A DNA stretch of 64,000 nucleotides. It comes from Bacteroidia bacterium (GTDB lineage Bacteria > Bacteroidota > Bacteroidia > J057 > JADKCL01). This document shows, piece by piece, positions 37,267-46,596 of the stretch. A program made the translations under genes and the position numbers. The DNA is taken from positions 806,001-870,000 of the forward strand of contig JACJYV010000001.1 of the NCBI GenBank assembly GCA_020635905.1, given 5' to 3'. Every line of letters begins with the position of its first letter. Within the stretch, counting starts at the first letter, position 1. The notes beneath the pieces were generated by a model. It saw only the letters and a program-made list of their open reading frames with translations, did not search any database and was not told the origin of the DNA.

Positions 37267-38724
37267 TTATCCCTTATTATCCATCTCCTGCTCCATCACC
37301 ACCTTGTCAAAAGGCCCGGTAATGGCCAGGGTCATGCCGTAATGCTGGATATTCACGAAAAGGGTTTTGCCATCAGGAGCAAAACAAACTCCTGCAAACT
37401 CTGAAGGAAAACGGGTGTTTTCCGCAATTTTGAATAAGGCTCCCTTGGGTGTCACTCCAATCAGGAAAGGATGAGGATCGTCCTCACACATGACCAGCCC
37501 TCCGTGGGGAGAAACGGTCAGGTTATCGCAGTTTTTCAGAATCAGCTCATCTGTGGTTTCCACAAATAGCTCAAGTTTACCTGGTGCCTTTTTCTCGCCC
37601 GGCTTGCCTTCCTCGGCGCTGGGGGTATAGCGCCATACCTGTCCCTGCATGTTATAGCCTCCGTTGGTACAGGCAAAATACAATTCACCCTCCCCAAACC
37701 AGGTGCCTTCTCCCCGCGCAAAAATGGCTGTTCCTGAGGCAAATCCCCGAAAGCGCAGGTCATCCTTGGGAGATTCAATATCTGTCAGGTCCATCCATTC
37801 CACCTCCATCACATCTCCCACCAGAATCTTTTTGTCCTTGATGCCTGGCCAGTTGCGGGTATCATAGCTGGGCGAGCCTTTGATAGCCAGCGCCTGCAAT
37901 TTCCCCCCTGCGGCCAATTTCCAGGGTTGATTGGGAATAAAACGATAAAAAAGTCCGTCGTGGCGATCCTCGGTCAGGTACACGATACCTGTTTTGGGGT
38001 CCACGCAAATGGCTTCATGGTTGAAGCGGCCCATGGCCTTGAGGGGCACAGGGTCCACCAGGCCGCCATCAGGATTGGCGGGCACTTCAAAACAATAGCC
38101 GTGATCCACGGCATAATGCCCCCCCACCGTGTAAACGGCTTCTTCACAGGTAATCCAGCTACCCCAGGGAGTCGGTCCGCCCGCACAATTGCGAGAAGTG
38201 CCTGCCAAACTGAGGAAAGATTTGACCACTTCTCCTTTGTCGTGATCGTAAATCAGGGTGGTGGTTCCACCCTGGGCCGGGAAGCCTTTGGCTCCCACAT
38301 CGTACATTTTATTGGGACTAATTTTGCCCAGGAGGAAATTTCCCGCCCCGTAGGCGCTTTCCTGCAGGTGAAAATTATCCAGTTCGTGATTGCGAATGAT
38401 CAGGGTGCGTTTGTCATCCAGCCTGAAAGTGGCCATCCCGTCGGGTTTGCCGGGCGAAAGCAGTCCATCGCTCATGGGCTGCCCCTGCTTCATGATGATT
38501 TTATAGGAAAAATCTTTAGGCAGATTCAATACTCCCTGAGGATCAGGCAGCAAAGGACCGTAACCTGGTGCTGATTTCATCAGCACAGGATCAATGGGCG
38601 CGCTCATCACCTCGCTGATTCCTTTCATTCCGGGCAGGGCAAAGGTCTTTAATCCCATAAAACCCAATCCTACCACACCCATTTTCTGCAAAAACTGCCT
38701 TCTTGAATTGCTGTCTGAACCCAT
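37267..38724 (-). CDS. PhoX-family phosphatase (DUF839), Tat-exported
   Basis: 485 residues. The N-terminal SRRQFLQKMGVVGLGFMGL is a twin-arginine signal. The body matches PhoX/DUF839 proteins: IIRNHELDN, RNCAGGPTPWGSWITCEEAV, FNHEAICVDPKTGIVYLTEDR and CEDDPHPFLIGVT. PhoX enzymes are periplasmic Ca/Fe-dependent phosphatases that release phosphate from organic esters; the shorter Bacteroidota relatives are less well characterised. It faces away from the TonB receptor gene and lies next to the phosphonate genes, consistent with phosphorus scavenging. Confidence 0.8.
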   Translation of the reverse strand: MGSDSNSRRQFLQKMGVVGLGFMGLKTFALPGMKGISEVMSAPIDPVLMKSAPGYGPLLPDPQGVLNLPKDFSYKIIMKQGQPMSDGLLSPGKPDGMATFRLDDKRTLIIRNHELDNFHLQESAYGAGNFLLGKISPNKMYDVGAKGFPAQGGTTTLIYDHDKGEVVKSFLSLAGTSRNCAGGPTPWGSWITCEEAVYTVGGHYAVDHGYCFEVPANPDGGLVDPVPLKAMGRFNHEAICVDPKTGIVYLTEDRHDGLFYRFIPNQPWKLAAGGKLQALAIKGSPSYDTRNWPGIKDKKILVGDVMEVEWMDLTDIESPKDDLRFRGFASGTAIFARGEGTWFGEGELYFACTNGGYNMQGQVWRYTPSAEEGKPGEKKAPGKLELFVETTDELILKNCDNLTVSPHGGLVMCEDDPHPFLIGVTPKGALFKIAENTRFPSEFAGVCFAPDGKTLFVNIQHYGMTLAITGPFDKVVMEQEMDNKG

Positions 38725-38941
38725 TTGTTGTGTTTGATTTTGTATAACGCCCGAATTTAAAGGATTTATTTAGCCTCAAAAAAGGACTTTTGTTAACCTT
38801 CGGTTAACTTTCAAATACTTTTTTACCCCCAGACACCCTCAGCATGTAAAATTTTTGCCCAAATTTTCTATTTTTAGAAAACACTAATCCTGCACCAATC
38901 CAACATCCCTGATCGGACGCCATCACTACTAAGCACACACC

Positions 38942-41323
38942 ATGAGCAGAGCGTTTTTCCTTGTTTTGTTTTTTCTTCCCTTATTTTCCTTTTCCCAGCA
39001 ATTTATCATCAAAGGTACCGTCAAAGACGGCGCAGACGATACCCGCCTGGTCGGGGTCAAGGTGGTGATTGACACCACAGGTGGCACCATGACAGACGGC
39101 GAGGGAAATTATTCCCTCAAAGTAAAACCGGGTAAACATCACCTCGATTTCTTTCTGACCAATTATCAGAATGAGGCCCGTGAAATCAAAATTGAAGCCA
39201 ATGGGGAGGAGGAAATTACCCTGGATGTGACCATGACGGAGGAAGGTCACAACCTCAATGCAGTGGTGATTTCGGCCAGCCAGTATGAAAAAAACCTGGC
39301 TGAGGAGACGGTTTCCATTGATATTATTGACAAATCCCTTTTCAAAAATAATAACGCCACCAACCTGGGTGAAGCCGTGAATAAATCTGTGGGAGTGCAG
39401 GTGCAGGATGAGCAGATCACCATTCGTGGAGGATCGGGCTATGCCTACGGGGTTGGGTCGAGGACGGCTGTTTTGGTGGACAATATGTCTTTTGCCTCGG
39501 CAGATTTGGGAGAAGCTCAGTTGAAGCAGGCCCCGCTCGAAAATACCGAGCAGGTGGAAGTGGTCAAGGGAGCAGCCTCCGTGATTTACGGTTCCTCAGC
39601 CCTCAACGGGGTGGTGAATATGATTACTGCCTGGCCTACCAAGCCCATTGCCACGGAAATCAGCATGTTTTCCGGGATTTACGGGAATCCTCCCCGCCCC
39701 GAGCTGAACTGGTGGGACAGTCTGGGCTGGCGCAATTTTTCAGGTATGTCTTTCAGCCACCAGCGAAAAATGGAAAATTTTGACCTGATTCTGGGCGGCA
39801 ACCTCAATCTGGTGAACAGTTACCTGGAAAAGGCGGACGAGGGCCGGGTAAGATTCAGTTTCAAAACCCGTTATCGCCATCCCACCATCAAGGGTATGTC
39901 TTTTGGGATGAACGGAGCCGTGATGCGCGAAAACAGCGGCAGGTTTTTCCTGCCCGTGGACGTGGATTCCAACGCATACAAATTTGGGGACGGTTCGACA
40001 GACCGTTATTTGCGTACCAACCTCGATCCACACTTCGTGTGGCTCACAGACGGGGGCACCAAGCACAGGGTGCTGATTCGCTATCTGAATGTGTTCCGTT
40101 TTGGCAACGGGGGCGATGTGAGCGCCAGTTCGAATGCCTTCAATTTTGATTATCAATACCAAAAGCGATGGGCGGAAAAATATGTGCTCACGGCTGGCTT
40201 GCCTTTTGGATTTGGGGTCAGTCGAAGTAACCTCTTTCCGGGCACGCGCTACACGGTCAACGGGGCCGTTTATGTGCAGGCAGAGGCCAAATTTGGCCGT
40301 TTCAACGTCACAGGCGGGGTGCGCTATGAGGGAAATGCCGTGTTGCAGCCCAATTTACCCGATTCCCTGAATACAGATTCCATCCAAACGGCCCAGGCCA
40401 CGATTCCCGTTTTTCGCTCGGGGATCAATTACCGTTTTGGAAAAGCCACCTTTTTCAGGGCTTCCCTCGGTCAGGCGTACCGCCTGCCTTCTGTGGGTGA
40501 ACGGTTTATTACTGCTTCATCCGGGGTGCTGAACGTCATTCCCAACCCCGGACTTCTGCCTGAAAAAGGCTGGTCTTTCGAGTTTGGAATCAAACAGGGG
40601 CTCAAAATCAGCAAATGGATGGGCTTCCTTGATTTTGCCGCATTCTGGAACGAGTATGATAATTTTGTGGAATACCGTTTTGGCAATTACGTCCCCAACC
40701 CCATTCCTCCCGGCTCCAACCCCTTTGATTTCATTGGTCTCAAGCCCTTCAATCTGCCCAAATCACGGGTAGCTGGTTTTGAGGGATCTATTTACGGCAA
40801 AGGCTATCTTGGCCCCATTGAAGTTCGGACTCTGATGGGTTATACCTACACCTATCCCGGCGATTTGCAGCGGGATTCTGCGCAGCAGGACCCGGGAATT
40901 TTCCTCAAAAATATGTTTACCAGCCTTTTTCAAAGGCAACAGGAAATCCTCGATCTTTCTGATCCCCTCAATCCCAAAGTCACCCAATCCTCGGGCATTC
41001 TCAATTACAGAACCCGTCACCTGGTCAAGGGTGACATTGAATTTTTCTGGAAACGCTATTCTTTTGGTTATACTGTTTTCTACGGAAGCTACCCCGAGCG
41101 CATTGACCCCGAATTTTTCCTGGCGGTCAAAGGTCTTGCGGCTTATTCTGCGGCCCACGTGAAGGGCGACTGGGTCCATGGAATCAGGTTTGGATATAAT
41201 GTCAGTGGGAAATGCAAGGTTGGCTTCATTGTGAAAAACCTTTTCAACCGTTTTTACTCAGTCAGGCCGGGCAAAGCAGAGGCTCCGTTAAATTACACCC
41301 TGCAACTCAATTTTAACCTGTAA
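38942..41323 (+). CDS. TonB-dependent outer membrane receptor
   Basis: 793 residues. A signal peptide (AFFLVLFFLPLFSFSQQ) is followed by a CarboxypepD_reg-like domain (about 22-105, IIKGTVKDGADDTRLVGVKV), a plug domain (about 115-230, ITIRGGSGYAYGVGSRTAVLVDN and VEVVKGAASVIYGSSALNGVVN), then a beta-barrel ending in the aromatic-rich strand LNYTLQLNFNL. It imports a large or scarce solute across the outer membrane using TonB. There is no SusD partner. The substrate is unknown; the phosphonate genes downstream make a phosphorus compound or a metal cofactor possible. The next gene starts 50 bp after the stop. Confidence 0.92.
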   Translation: MSRAFFLVLFFLPLFSFSQQFIIKGTVKDGADDTRLVGVKVVIDTTGGTMTDGEGNYSLKVKPGKHHLDFFLTNYQNEAREIKIEANGEEEITLDVTMTEEGHNLNAVVISASQYEKNLAEETVSIDIIDKSLFKNNNATNLGEAVNKSVGVQVQDEQITIRGGSGYAYGVGSRTAVLVDNMSFASADLGEAQLKQAPLENTEQVEVVKGAASVIYGSSALNGVVNMITAWPTKPIATEISMFSGIYGNPPRPELNWWDSLGWRNFSGMSFSHQRKMENFDLILGGNLNLVNSYLEKADEGRVRFSFKTRYRHPTIKGMSFGMNGAVMRENSGRFFLPVDVDSNAYKFGDGSTDRYLRTNLDPHFVWLTDGGTKHRVLIRYLNVFRFGNGGDVSASSNAFNFDYQYQKRWAEKYVLTAGLPFGFGVSRSNLFPGTRYTVNGAVYVQAEAKFGRFNVTGGVRYEGNAVLQPNLPDSLNTDSIQTAQATIPVFRSGINYRFGKATFFRASLGQAYRLPSVGERFITASSGVLNVIPNPGLLPEKGWSFEFGIKQGLKISKWMGFLDFAAFWNEYDNFVEYRFGNYVPNPIPPGSNPFDFIGLKPFNLPKSRVAGFEGSIYGKGYLGPIEVRTLMGYTYTYPGDLQRDSAQQDPGIFLKNMFTSLFQRQQEILDLSDPLNPKVTQSSGILNYRTRHLVKGDIEFFWKRYSFGYTVFYGSYPERIDPEFFLAVKGLAAYSAAHVKGDWVHGIRFGYNVSGKCKVGFIVKNLFNRFYSVRPGKAEAPLNYTLQLNFNL

Positions 41324-41373
41324 GAACCAATTCCTGGTCACAGCGTAAAGAGTATTGGCCTAAACCTACGGAT

Positions 41374-42117
41374 ATGGATGATACGACCCTGCAAAAAACT
41401 CCTAAATTCAACAAAGACTACGTCTTTTTGGGTCTGATCCTCAGCGGAATAATCACTCTGGTACTGGGCCAGTTTCAGTTGGGGCGAATTGCTTTGTACC
41501 CGTTTACCATCCTGGGCACCTGGTTTCACGAAATGGGCCATGGCCTCACTGCCTGGATCCTGCAGGGAAATTTTGAATATCTGGAAATTTTCTCCACAGG
41601 CTCGGGTCTCGCCCATATTTCTTACGGAAAACTCATTCTTGACCATGACCTGGGCCAGGCGCTGATCTCGGCAGGCGGATTGCTGGGCCCACCTTTGGTG
41701 GGAGCCATTTTTATCCTGCTGGGAGCCCGTACCAGCACTTCCCGCATTACCCTGTTCGTTTTTTCTGCCCTCATGATCATTTCCAGTTTGGTTTGGGTCA
41801 GAACCACAATTGGTCTGGTGGTGATTCTGGGATTGGCTCTGGTCGCCATTCTGATTGCGCTCAAAGCCTCGCGTAGCGTTCAGCAATTTGCGATACAGTT
41901 TGTGGGTGTGCAGGCTGCAGTGACCACTTACCGCCAGGTTTGGTACCTTTTTCAGGGCGAAGCCATCATCAATGGCAAGGTTTATCTTTCAGACACAGGA
42001 CAGATTGCCTCAAGCATTGGTCTCACCTACTGGATTTGGGGCACCATCATTGCGACGTTGTCGGCCATATTGCTGCTGGGAAGCCTTTGGCTGGTTTTTC
42101 GCAATAGAAGAGGTTAA
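41374..42117 (+). CDS. M50-like membrane metalloprotease (HEMGH)
   Basis: 247 residues with six or seven hydrophobic helices. HEMGH at about residues 52-56 inside a transmembrane stretch (GTWFHEMGHGLTAWIL) is the zinc motif of site-2-protease-type peptidases (M50B-like). SAGGLLGPPLVGAIF may be the glycine-rich segment that follows in such proteins. The second zinc ligand (usually in NxxPxxxxDG) is not obvious, so activity is uncertain. The gene follows the TonB receptor by 50 bp and precedes the DUF5690 gene by 73 bp on the same strand, probably one transcript. Confidence 0.7.
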   Translation: MDDTTLQKTPKFNKDYVFLGLILSGIITLVLGQFQLGRIALYPFTILGTWFHEMGHGLTAWILQGNFEYLEIFSTGSGLAHISYGKLILDHDLGQALISAGGLLGPPLVGAIFILLGARTSTSRITLFVFSALMIISSLVWVRTTIGLVVILGLALVAILIALKASRSVQQFAIQFVGVQAAVTTYRQVWYLFQGEAIINGKVYLSDTGQIASSIGLTYWIWGTIIATLSAILLLGSLWLVFRNRRG

Positions 42118-42190
42118 TTTTTGGTTAATCCCTGCAATTCTCTCACAGGAAAGTATATCTTTAGGCAGATATTCATCCTAAACTGAATTC

Positions 42191-43492
42191 ATGTTTACCT
42201 CGCCCAAAATTCAGGCACGCCTGCAAAATGCCCATCCTGTTGTTTTTTCCCTCTTTGTGATTGCGGCCGCATTTTGCACCTATTCCTGCATGTATATGTT
42301 TCGCAAACCCTTCGCCGTGGGTACCTACGAAGGTTTGAGCCTGGGTGCGCTTGAATTCAAATCCATTCTGATCATAAGTCAGGTGGTGGGCTACGCCCTT
42401 TCCAAATTCATTGGGATCAAAGTGATCTCTGAAATGACCAGTGCAAAGCGTGCCCTGGCCATTCTGGTCCTGATTGGCATTTCCTGGATTGCCCTCCTTG
42501 GATTTGCCCTGACGCCCTATCCCTACAATTTTCCCTGGCTTTTCTTCAACGGAATGCCACTGGGAATGGTCTGGGGATTGGTTTTCAGCTTTCTGGAAGG
42601 ACGAAAAACCACGGAAGTGCTGGGCGCAGGCCTCAGCGTGAGCTTTATTTTTGCTTCAGGATTCGCAAAATCAGTGGGAAAATGGCTTATGAGCAGCATG
42701 GAGGTTCCCGAATTTTGGATGCCATTTGCCACGGGCGCCATTTTTGTGGTCCCGTTGGTATTTTTCGTTTGGATGCTGGATCAGATTCCACCGCCCAGCG
42801 CAGAGGATGTGGCTTCCCGCACCAAAAGAGAGCCCATGAATGGCGCTCAGCGGGCCAAATTCTTCAAAACCTTCGCTCCAGGCCTCATTTTACTCATTGT
42901 CGTGTATGTTTTACTAACGGCCTACCGTGATTTTCGGGATAATTTTGCTGTAGAAATTTGGGAAAGCCTGGGCTACGGGGACCAACCCGATATTTTCACT
43001 ACCTCTGAGATTCCCGTTATGGTCGGGGTTTTGCTGATGGTGGGCATCATGATGCTGATCAAAAACAACCTGCGGGCCTTCATGCTCAACCACGTCCTGA
43101 TTGGGGGTGGATTATTGTTGGCTGGTGGCGCAACTCTGGCTTTTGAGGCCCAATTGATTGGTCCCGTAGTCTGGATGGTCCTGTCTGGATTGGGCCTTTA
43201 CATGGGCTATGTGCCCTTCAACTGCATCATGTTTGACCGCCTTATTGCTACCTTCAAATACATCAGCAACGCCGGATTTCTAATCTATGTGGCCGATTCA
43301 TTTGGCTACCTGGGCAGTGTAAGTGTGCTCCTGTTCAAGGATTTTGGCGCGGCCAGCCTCAGTTGGGTGGATTTTTTCATTCTGGGTGGATATTTTCTTT
43401 CCGTGGTGGGGGTGGTTTTCATTGCCGCAGCCGGGATTTATTTCTGGCGCAAAGCCAAAACCTGGGAAGGTGGACTTCAGAATCCTCAATAA
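42191..43492 (+). CDS. DUF5690 family, MFS-like membrane protein
   Basis: 433 residues with about 12 hydrophobic segments and an MFS-like first half: YSCMYMFRKPFAVGTYEG, LIISQVVGYALSKFIGIK, and a charged central loop (ASRTKREPMNGAQRAKFF) between two helical bundles. I recognise this as the DUF5690 family of Bacteroidota. No substrate is established. Its place, tail to tail with the PhnZ-like gene and next to phnW/phnX-type genes, suggests uptake of a phosphonate such as 2-aminoethylphosphonate (inference). Two bases separate its stop from the convergent HD gene. Confidence 0.7.
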   Translation: MFTSPKIQARLQNAHPVVFSLFVIAAAFCTYSCMYMFRKPFAVGTYEGLSLGALEFKSILIISQVVGYALSKFIGIKVISEMTSAKRALAILVLIGISWIALLGFALTPYPYNFPWLFFNGMPLGMVWGLVFSFLEGRKTTEVLGAGLSVSFIFASGFAKSVGKWLMSSMEVPEFWMPFATGAIFVVPLVFFVWMLDQIPPPSAEDVASRTKREPMNGAQRAKFFKTFAPGLILLIVVYVLLTAYRDFRDNFAVEIWESLGYGDQPDIFTTSEIPVMVGVLLMVGIMMLIKNNLRAFMLNHVLIGGGLLLAGGATLAFEAQLIGPVVWMVLSGLGLYMGYVPFNCIMFDRLIATFKYISNAGFLIYVADSFGYLGSVSVLLFKDFGAASLSWVDFFILGGYFLSVVGVVFIAAAGIYFWRKAKTWEGGLQNPQ

Positions 43493-43494
43493 GA

Positions 43495-44055
43495 TTATTC
43501 CCCCAAAACCCGCTCCATCAATCCTTTAAAATAATCTAACTCCACCAGAGGAATGCCCACTTCCTTTGCTTCTTCGTCCCACTGCCGCATTTTGATGCTG
43601 AGATCAAACAAAGGATCTGACGAAAATTTTGCCGCTTCCTCAGCCGACATGGGGCCTCCCTGATAGTCCAGGGTCATTTTGCTTGCTTCAGAAAGGCGGG
43701 CCAGATAATCGGGATGGGCGAAGGTGAGGTAACGCTTGGCTTGCACATGATTTTCCACTAGTTTGGCGATTTTTTCGGGGAATCCTCTTTCACGCAGGTA
43801 ATCGGCCCCAATTTTCTCGTGACTGGCACGGCCGTAACCTCCCATTTCACCTGCGTTCGCAGGTTTGGGACAAATGTGCCCGAAATCGTGCAGAAATGCA
43901 GCCAGGATCACCTCCTGATCGTAGCCCTCTTTCTCCGCAAGTTGTGCAGCCTGACTCATGTGCTCGATTTGGGAAATGGCCTCCCCAATGTAATCCTCGT
44001 GGCCGTGGGCTTGGTAGCAGGCCAGAATTTCCTCAATCGTTTCGCTGGTTTTCAT
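43495..44055 (-). CDS. PhnZ-like HD-domain mixed-valent diiron oxygenase
   Basis: 186 residues from ATG 44055; a TTG three codons upstream is in frame but less likely. It belongs to the HD-domain proteins of phosphonate degradation operons, of which PhnZ cleaves the C-P bond of 2-amino-1-hydroxyethylphosphonate to glycine and phosphate using O2. Tyr22 and Glu25 (DYIGEAISQ), His32, His56-Asp57 (LHDFGH), His79 (SHEKIG) and His103 (NHVQAKRYL) fall within two residues of the PhnZ positions I recall for substrate binding and iron ligation. PhnZ needs PhnY, an alpha-ketoglutarate hydroxylase, and no phnY is seen here. It lies downstream of phnW on the same strand after a 267-bp gap, so it may have its own promoter. 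Confidence 0.8.
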   Translation of the reverse strand: MKTSETIEEILACYQAHGHEDYIGEAISQIEHMSQAAQLAEKEGYDQEVILAAFLHDFGHICPKPANAGEMGGYGRASHEKIGADYLRERGFPEKIAKLVENHVQAKRYLTFAHPDYLARLSEASKMTLDYQGGPMSAEEAAKFSSDPLFDLSIKMRQWDEEAKEVGIPLVELDYFKGLMERVLGE

Positions 44056-44322
44056 TTCCTTCAATTTTCAGGGGTCAATTAACCTAAAGTTAGCCAAACT
44101 GTAACGCCCCTGGCACATTTAAATGGATTTAACTTCAGAACTTTGAGGCGTTACGAAATCACCCGCTTGATGCCCGTAATTCAGTTTAGTTCAGTTTTTT
44201 CTCATCATTGATTGACAGTTCAGGACTCCTCCGGGCCATATTACCTCTCAGGCTTACATTCTACAACTTTGAGTTTTTTTCTCCCTATCTAATTTCAGGG
44301 GGAGTTCTGACGGCCGGGTTTT

Positions 44323-45414
44323 TCAGAATCCCATGATCGCTTTCACTTCAGAAATGGCCTCCAGCAGCCCGCGAATGTGTTTTTTCTTCAACTGGCCGAT
44401 GTTACCTATGCGAAAACAATCCACCTGAGACAATTTTCCGGGATAAATGGCAAATCCTCTTTCGTTGAGCAGATTGTAAAAACGTTCAAAATCAAAGGCA
44501 GAGGAACTGGGGTACAGAAAGGAATTGATGATGTATCCGCGGCGGTCTTTGGGCAGGTAGGGGATAAATCCCATTTTCTCCATGCCTTTCAACAGGGTGA
44601 GAAAATTGCTTTGGTAGCGCTCAGCCCGCTTTTCCAGCCCGCCTTCGGCGGCCAGTTCACGCAAGGCCTGGCGAAAAGCCAGCAAAGTATGGGTGGGCGG
44701 GGTAAACCTGAACTGCCCTTTGCTTTCCAACCCAAACCATTGGGCATGAAGGTCCAGGGAAAGGGTGCGCGACTGGCCTTCAGCCGCCATCAGCTTGGAA
44801 TGCTTGCACAGAATAAAGGAAAATCCGGGCACGCCCTCAATGCATTTATTGGCCGAGGAGACCAGAAAATCAATGTGACTTGTGGTCAGATTGAGGGGCA
44901 CAGCTCCAAAGGCGCTCATGCTGTCAACGATGTAGGTAACCCCAAATTCGGCGCACAGGGCCCCGATTTCTGTCACGGGATTGAAAATCCCGGTCGTGGT
45001 TTCGCAATGCACGACTCCCAGGTGGGTGTAATTTCCCCCATTCAATGCATCCCGAACGATCTCTGGATCCGTAATTTCATCTTCCCCAAATCGAATAATC
45101 TGGGTCGAAATTCCATGAATTTCAGCGATTTTGGCCATGCGTTCCCCGTAGGCACCATTGACCAGCAAGATTAACCTGCCGTCCTTTGGAATCGCACTTG
45201 AAATCACGGATTCGATCCCAAAAGTGCCTGCACCCTGCATCAGCACGGCCTCGTACCCGTCCTGCTGGGTCACTCCTCCCAAGGCCAGCAATTCGCTCCG
45301 AATTTCGCGTACCACTTGCATAAACTCTGTGTCGCGTGAACCCAAATCGACCTGCATGGCGGCTTTGACGGTTTTACTGGTGGTCAAAGGACCGGGCGTA
45401 AACAATAATTTCAT
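44323..45414 (-). CDS. phnW: 2-aminoethylphosphonate:pyruvate aminotransferase
   Basis: 363 residues, the normal length. It is a class V PLP transaminase that converts 2-aminoethylphosphonate and pyruvate to phosphonoacetaldehyde and alanine. Evidence: the N-terminal LLFTPGPLTTS, VHCETTTGIFNP, YIVDSMSAFG, and the PLP lysine Lys190 in SSANKCIEGVPGF, a signature that separates PhnW from related alanine-glyoxylate transaminases. It lies 48 bp downstream of the phosphonatase gene on the same strand, and the two catalyse consecutive steps. Confidence 0.92.
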   Translation of the reverse strand: MKLLFTPGPLTTSKTVKAAMQVDLGSRDTEFMQVVREIRSELLALGGVTQQDGYEAVLMQGAGTFGIESVISSAIPKDGRLILLVNGAYGERMAKIAEIHGISTQIIRFGEDEITDPEIVRDALNGGNYTHLGVVHCETTTGIFNPVTEIGALCAEFGVTYIVDSMSAFGAVPLNLTTSHIDFLVSSANKCIEGVPGFSFILCKHSKLMAAEGQSRTLSLDLHAQWFGLESKGQFRFTPPTHTLLAFRQALRELAAEGGLEKRAERYQSNFLTLLKGMEKMGFIPYLPKDRRGYIINSFLYPSSSAFDFERFYNLLNERGFAIYPGKLSQVDCFRIGNIGQLKKKHIRGLLEAISEVKAIMGF

Positions 45415-45462
45415 GGTAGAGAAAAGCTAATTTTTGAGAACCAGAGAAAAAATTTTGGGGAG

Positions 45463-46140
45463 TTAAATGCCCAGTACAGACGGCAGATCGGCCAGACTGT
45501 CGAGGATATGGGTATGGGGATGTGGCTCCAGTTCGGCGCGGGTACTGGCTCCACTGAGCACCCCAATGACCATGCCGCAGCCTGCGCTGCTGCCTTCCAG
45601 CAAATCTGAGGGCGTATCGCCCGCCTTGGCCACGGTCGAGGCATCCTGGATGCCGAGTATTTCCATCGCCCTGAACGCCAGATCAGGGTGAGGGCGGCCG
45701 CGGGGCACTTCGTCGCTGGTCACGGTCACGTCCAGCAGGCCTGCCTTGTCCCAGCCCAGCCTGCGGATAATGGTATCTGCAATATCGCGGCTGAAGCCTG
45801 TATCCAGGCCCACTTTGATTCCCGCTGCCCGCAGGCGGCCAAAGGTTTCAGAGGCACCCGGGATTTCGCGGATTTCAGGGCTGTTTTCGTAATAGTCAAT
45901 CATATTGCGGAGGAACCCCTGGTGCAATTCTGCCACCCTGGCTTCAGGGGCAGCACCCGTTTTTTCGGTCAGTAAAATGCGGATAGCTTCAGGTTTGGGC
46001 AAGCCCATCACCGTATTGACTTCGTCACGGGTCACATCCAGGCCGCCAGCCTTCAGGGCATTTTGCAAAGCTTCATTCACATTGTCCTGGTCGAAGACCG
46101 TGGTGCCGGCCATGTCAAATATTACGAGTTGAATTTTCAT
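45463..46140 (-). CDS. phnX: Phosphonoacetaldehyde hydrolase (phosphonatase) or close relative
   Basis: 225 residues, shorter than typical PhnX (about 265). It is a HAD hydrolase with nucleophile Asp9 in FDMAGTT; the Ala two residues later replaces the usual HAD acid/base Asp, as in phosphonatases. Cap-domain Lys49 in MGLPKPEA matches the Schiff-base lysine of PhnX, and DEVPRGRPHP and KAGDTPSDLLEG complete the motifs. It would split phosphonoacetaldehyde into acetaldehyde and phosphate. DMAGTT rather than DWAGTT and the short length resemble the phosphonatase-like sister group, so the exact substrate is less certain than the family. It is first in an operon with phnW. Confidence 0.82.
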   Translation of the reverse strand: MKIQLVIFDMAGTTVFDQDNVNEALQNALKAGGLDVTRDEVNTVMGLPKPEAIRILLTEKTGAAPEARVAELHQGFLRNMIDYYENSPEIREIPGASETFGRLRAAGIKVGLDTGFSRDIADTIIRRLGWDKAGLLDVTVTSDEVPRGRPHPDLAFRAMEILGIQDASTVAKAGDTPSDLLEGSSAGCGMVIGVLSGASTRAELEPHPHTHILDSLADLPSVLGI

Positions 46141-46154
46141 GTAAATCTTTTGCC

Positions 46155-46162
46155 CAAAGGTA
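46155..46162 (-). promoter_or_regulatory. Putative -7 box for the phnX-phnW operon
   Basis: TACCTTTG on the minus strand (plus CAAAGGTA), 14 bp before the phosphonatase ATG. No good -33 TTTG is seen at the expected distance. Confidence 0.45.
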
Positions 46163-46449
46163 GAAATGTTATGTGAACTGTGGGTTAATCAGGGCATAAT
46201 TGACCGCATTAATTTTCGGACAAAAGAAATCCATTTTGTTAAAAGTGTACAATTTTTTTGGCGAAATGAACCGTTCATGTCTCAAACCCTACCGCTTATA
46301 AAGTCTCACATTTTTTGATTCTAAAATTCACTTACTTCATCCTGTGTTCATTATTAAACATTAGTGATTTTGACCAGATCGACAAATCTGGAATTTTATT
46401 TAAGCATAGTAGATTTTGTGTTTATTAATTTTTTAAGGTACGACTTGAT
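46163..46449. other. AT-rich gene-free stretch
   Basis: About 290 bp upstream of the phosphonatase operon. It has many T-runs and no ORF or recognisable RNA. It could contain a phosphate-responsive control site, but I find no clear direct repeats of Pho-box type. Confidence 0.4.
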
Positions 46450-46478
46450 AAAACGGCTCCATACCCGGGAGCCGTTTT
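46450..46478. terminator. Symmetrical terminator-type hairpin
   Basis: A perfect 11-bp stem AAAACGGCTCC/GGAGCCGTTTT with a 7-base loop. A-run and T-run flanks allow it to act in either direction. It lies downstream of the ThDP enzyme gene on the minus strand. Confidence 0.75.
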
Positions 46479-46485
46479 ACATTAG

Positions 46486-46596
46486 GGGACCTCTAAAAAT
46501 ACAGAAGACGCAGGCGAAGTTTCCCTGGTTAAATTAGCATTTCTGAACCAGGCCAAACAACGGGATTCGAGGTTTTAATACCTCAGGCGAATCCCC
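46486..46596 (-). mobile_element. MITE-like element, copy 2 (degenerate, inverted)
   Basis: Starts GGGACCTCTAAAAA, the same terminus as the element at 26141-26262, and shares its core (agcatttctgaaccagg) in inverted orientation. TTAG flanks both proposed ends (46482-46485 and 46597-46600). The right terminus no longer resembles the inverted repeat and instead forms a hairpin, so the true right boundary is uncertain. Confidence 0.5.
46562..46595 (-). terminator. Hairpin directly after the ThDP enzyme stop codon
   Basis: GGGATTC-GAGGT/ACCTC-bulge-GAATCCC stem-loop starting one base after the stop codon (46597-46599). On the minus strand it is followed by a T-containing stretch rather than a pure T-run. 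It forms the right end of the degenerate inverted-repeat element. Confidence 0.5.
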
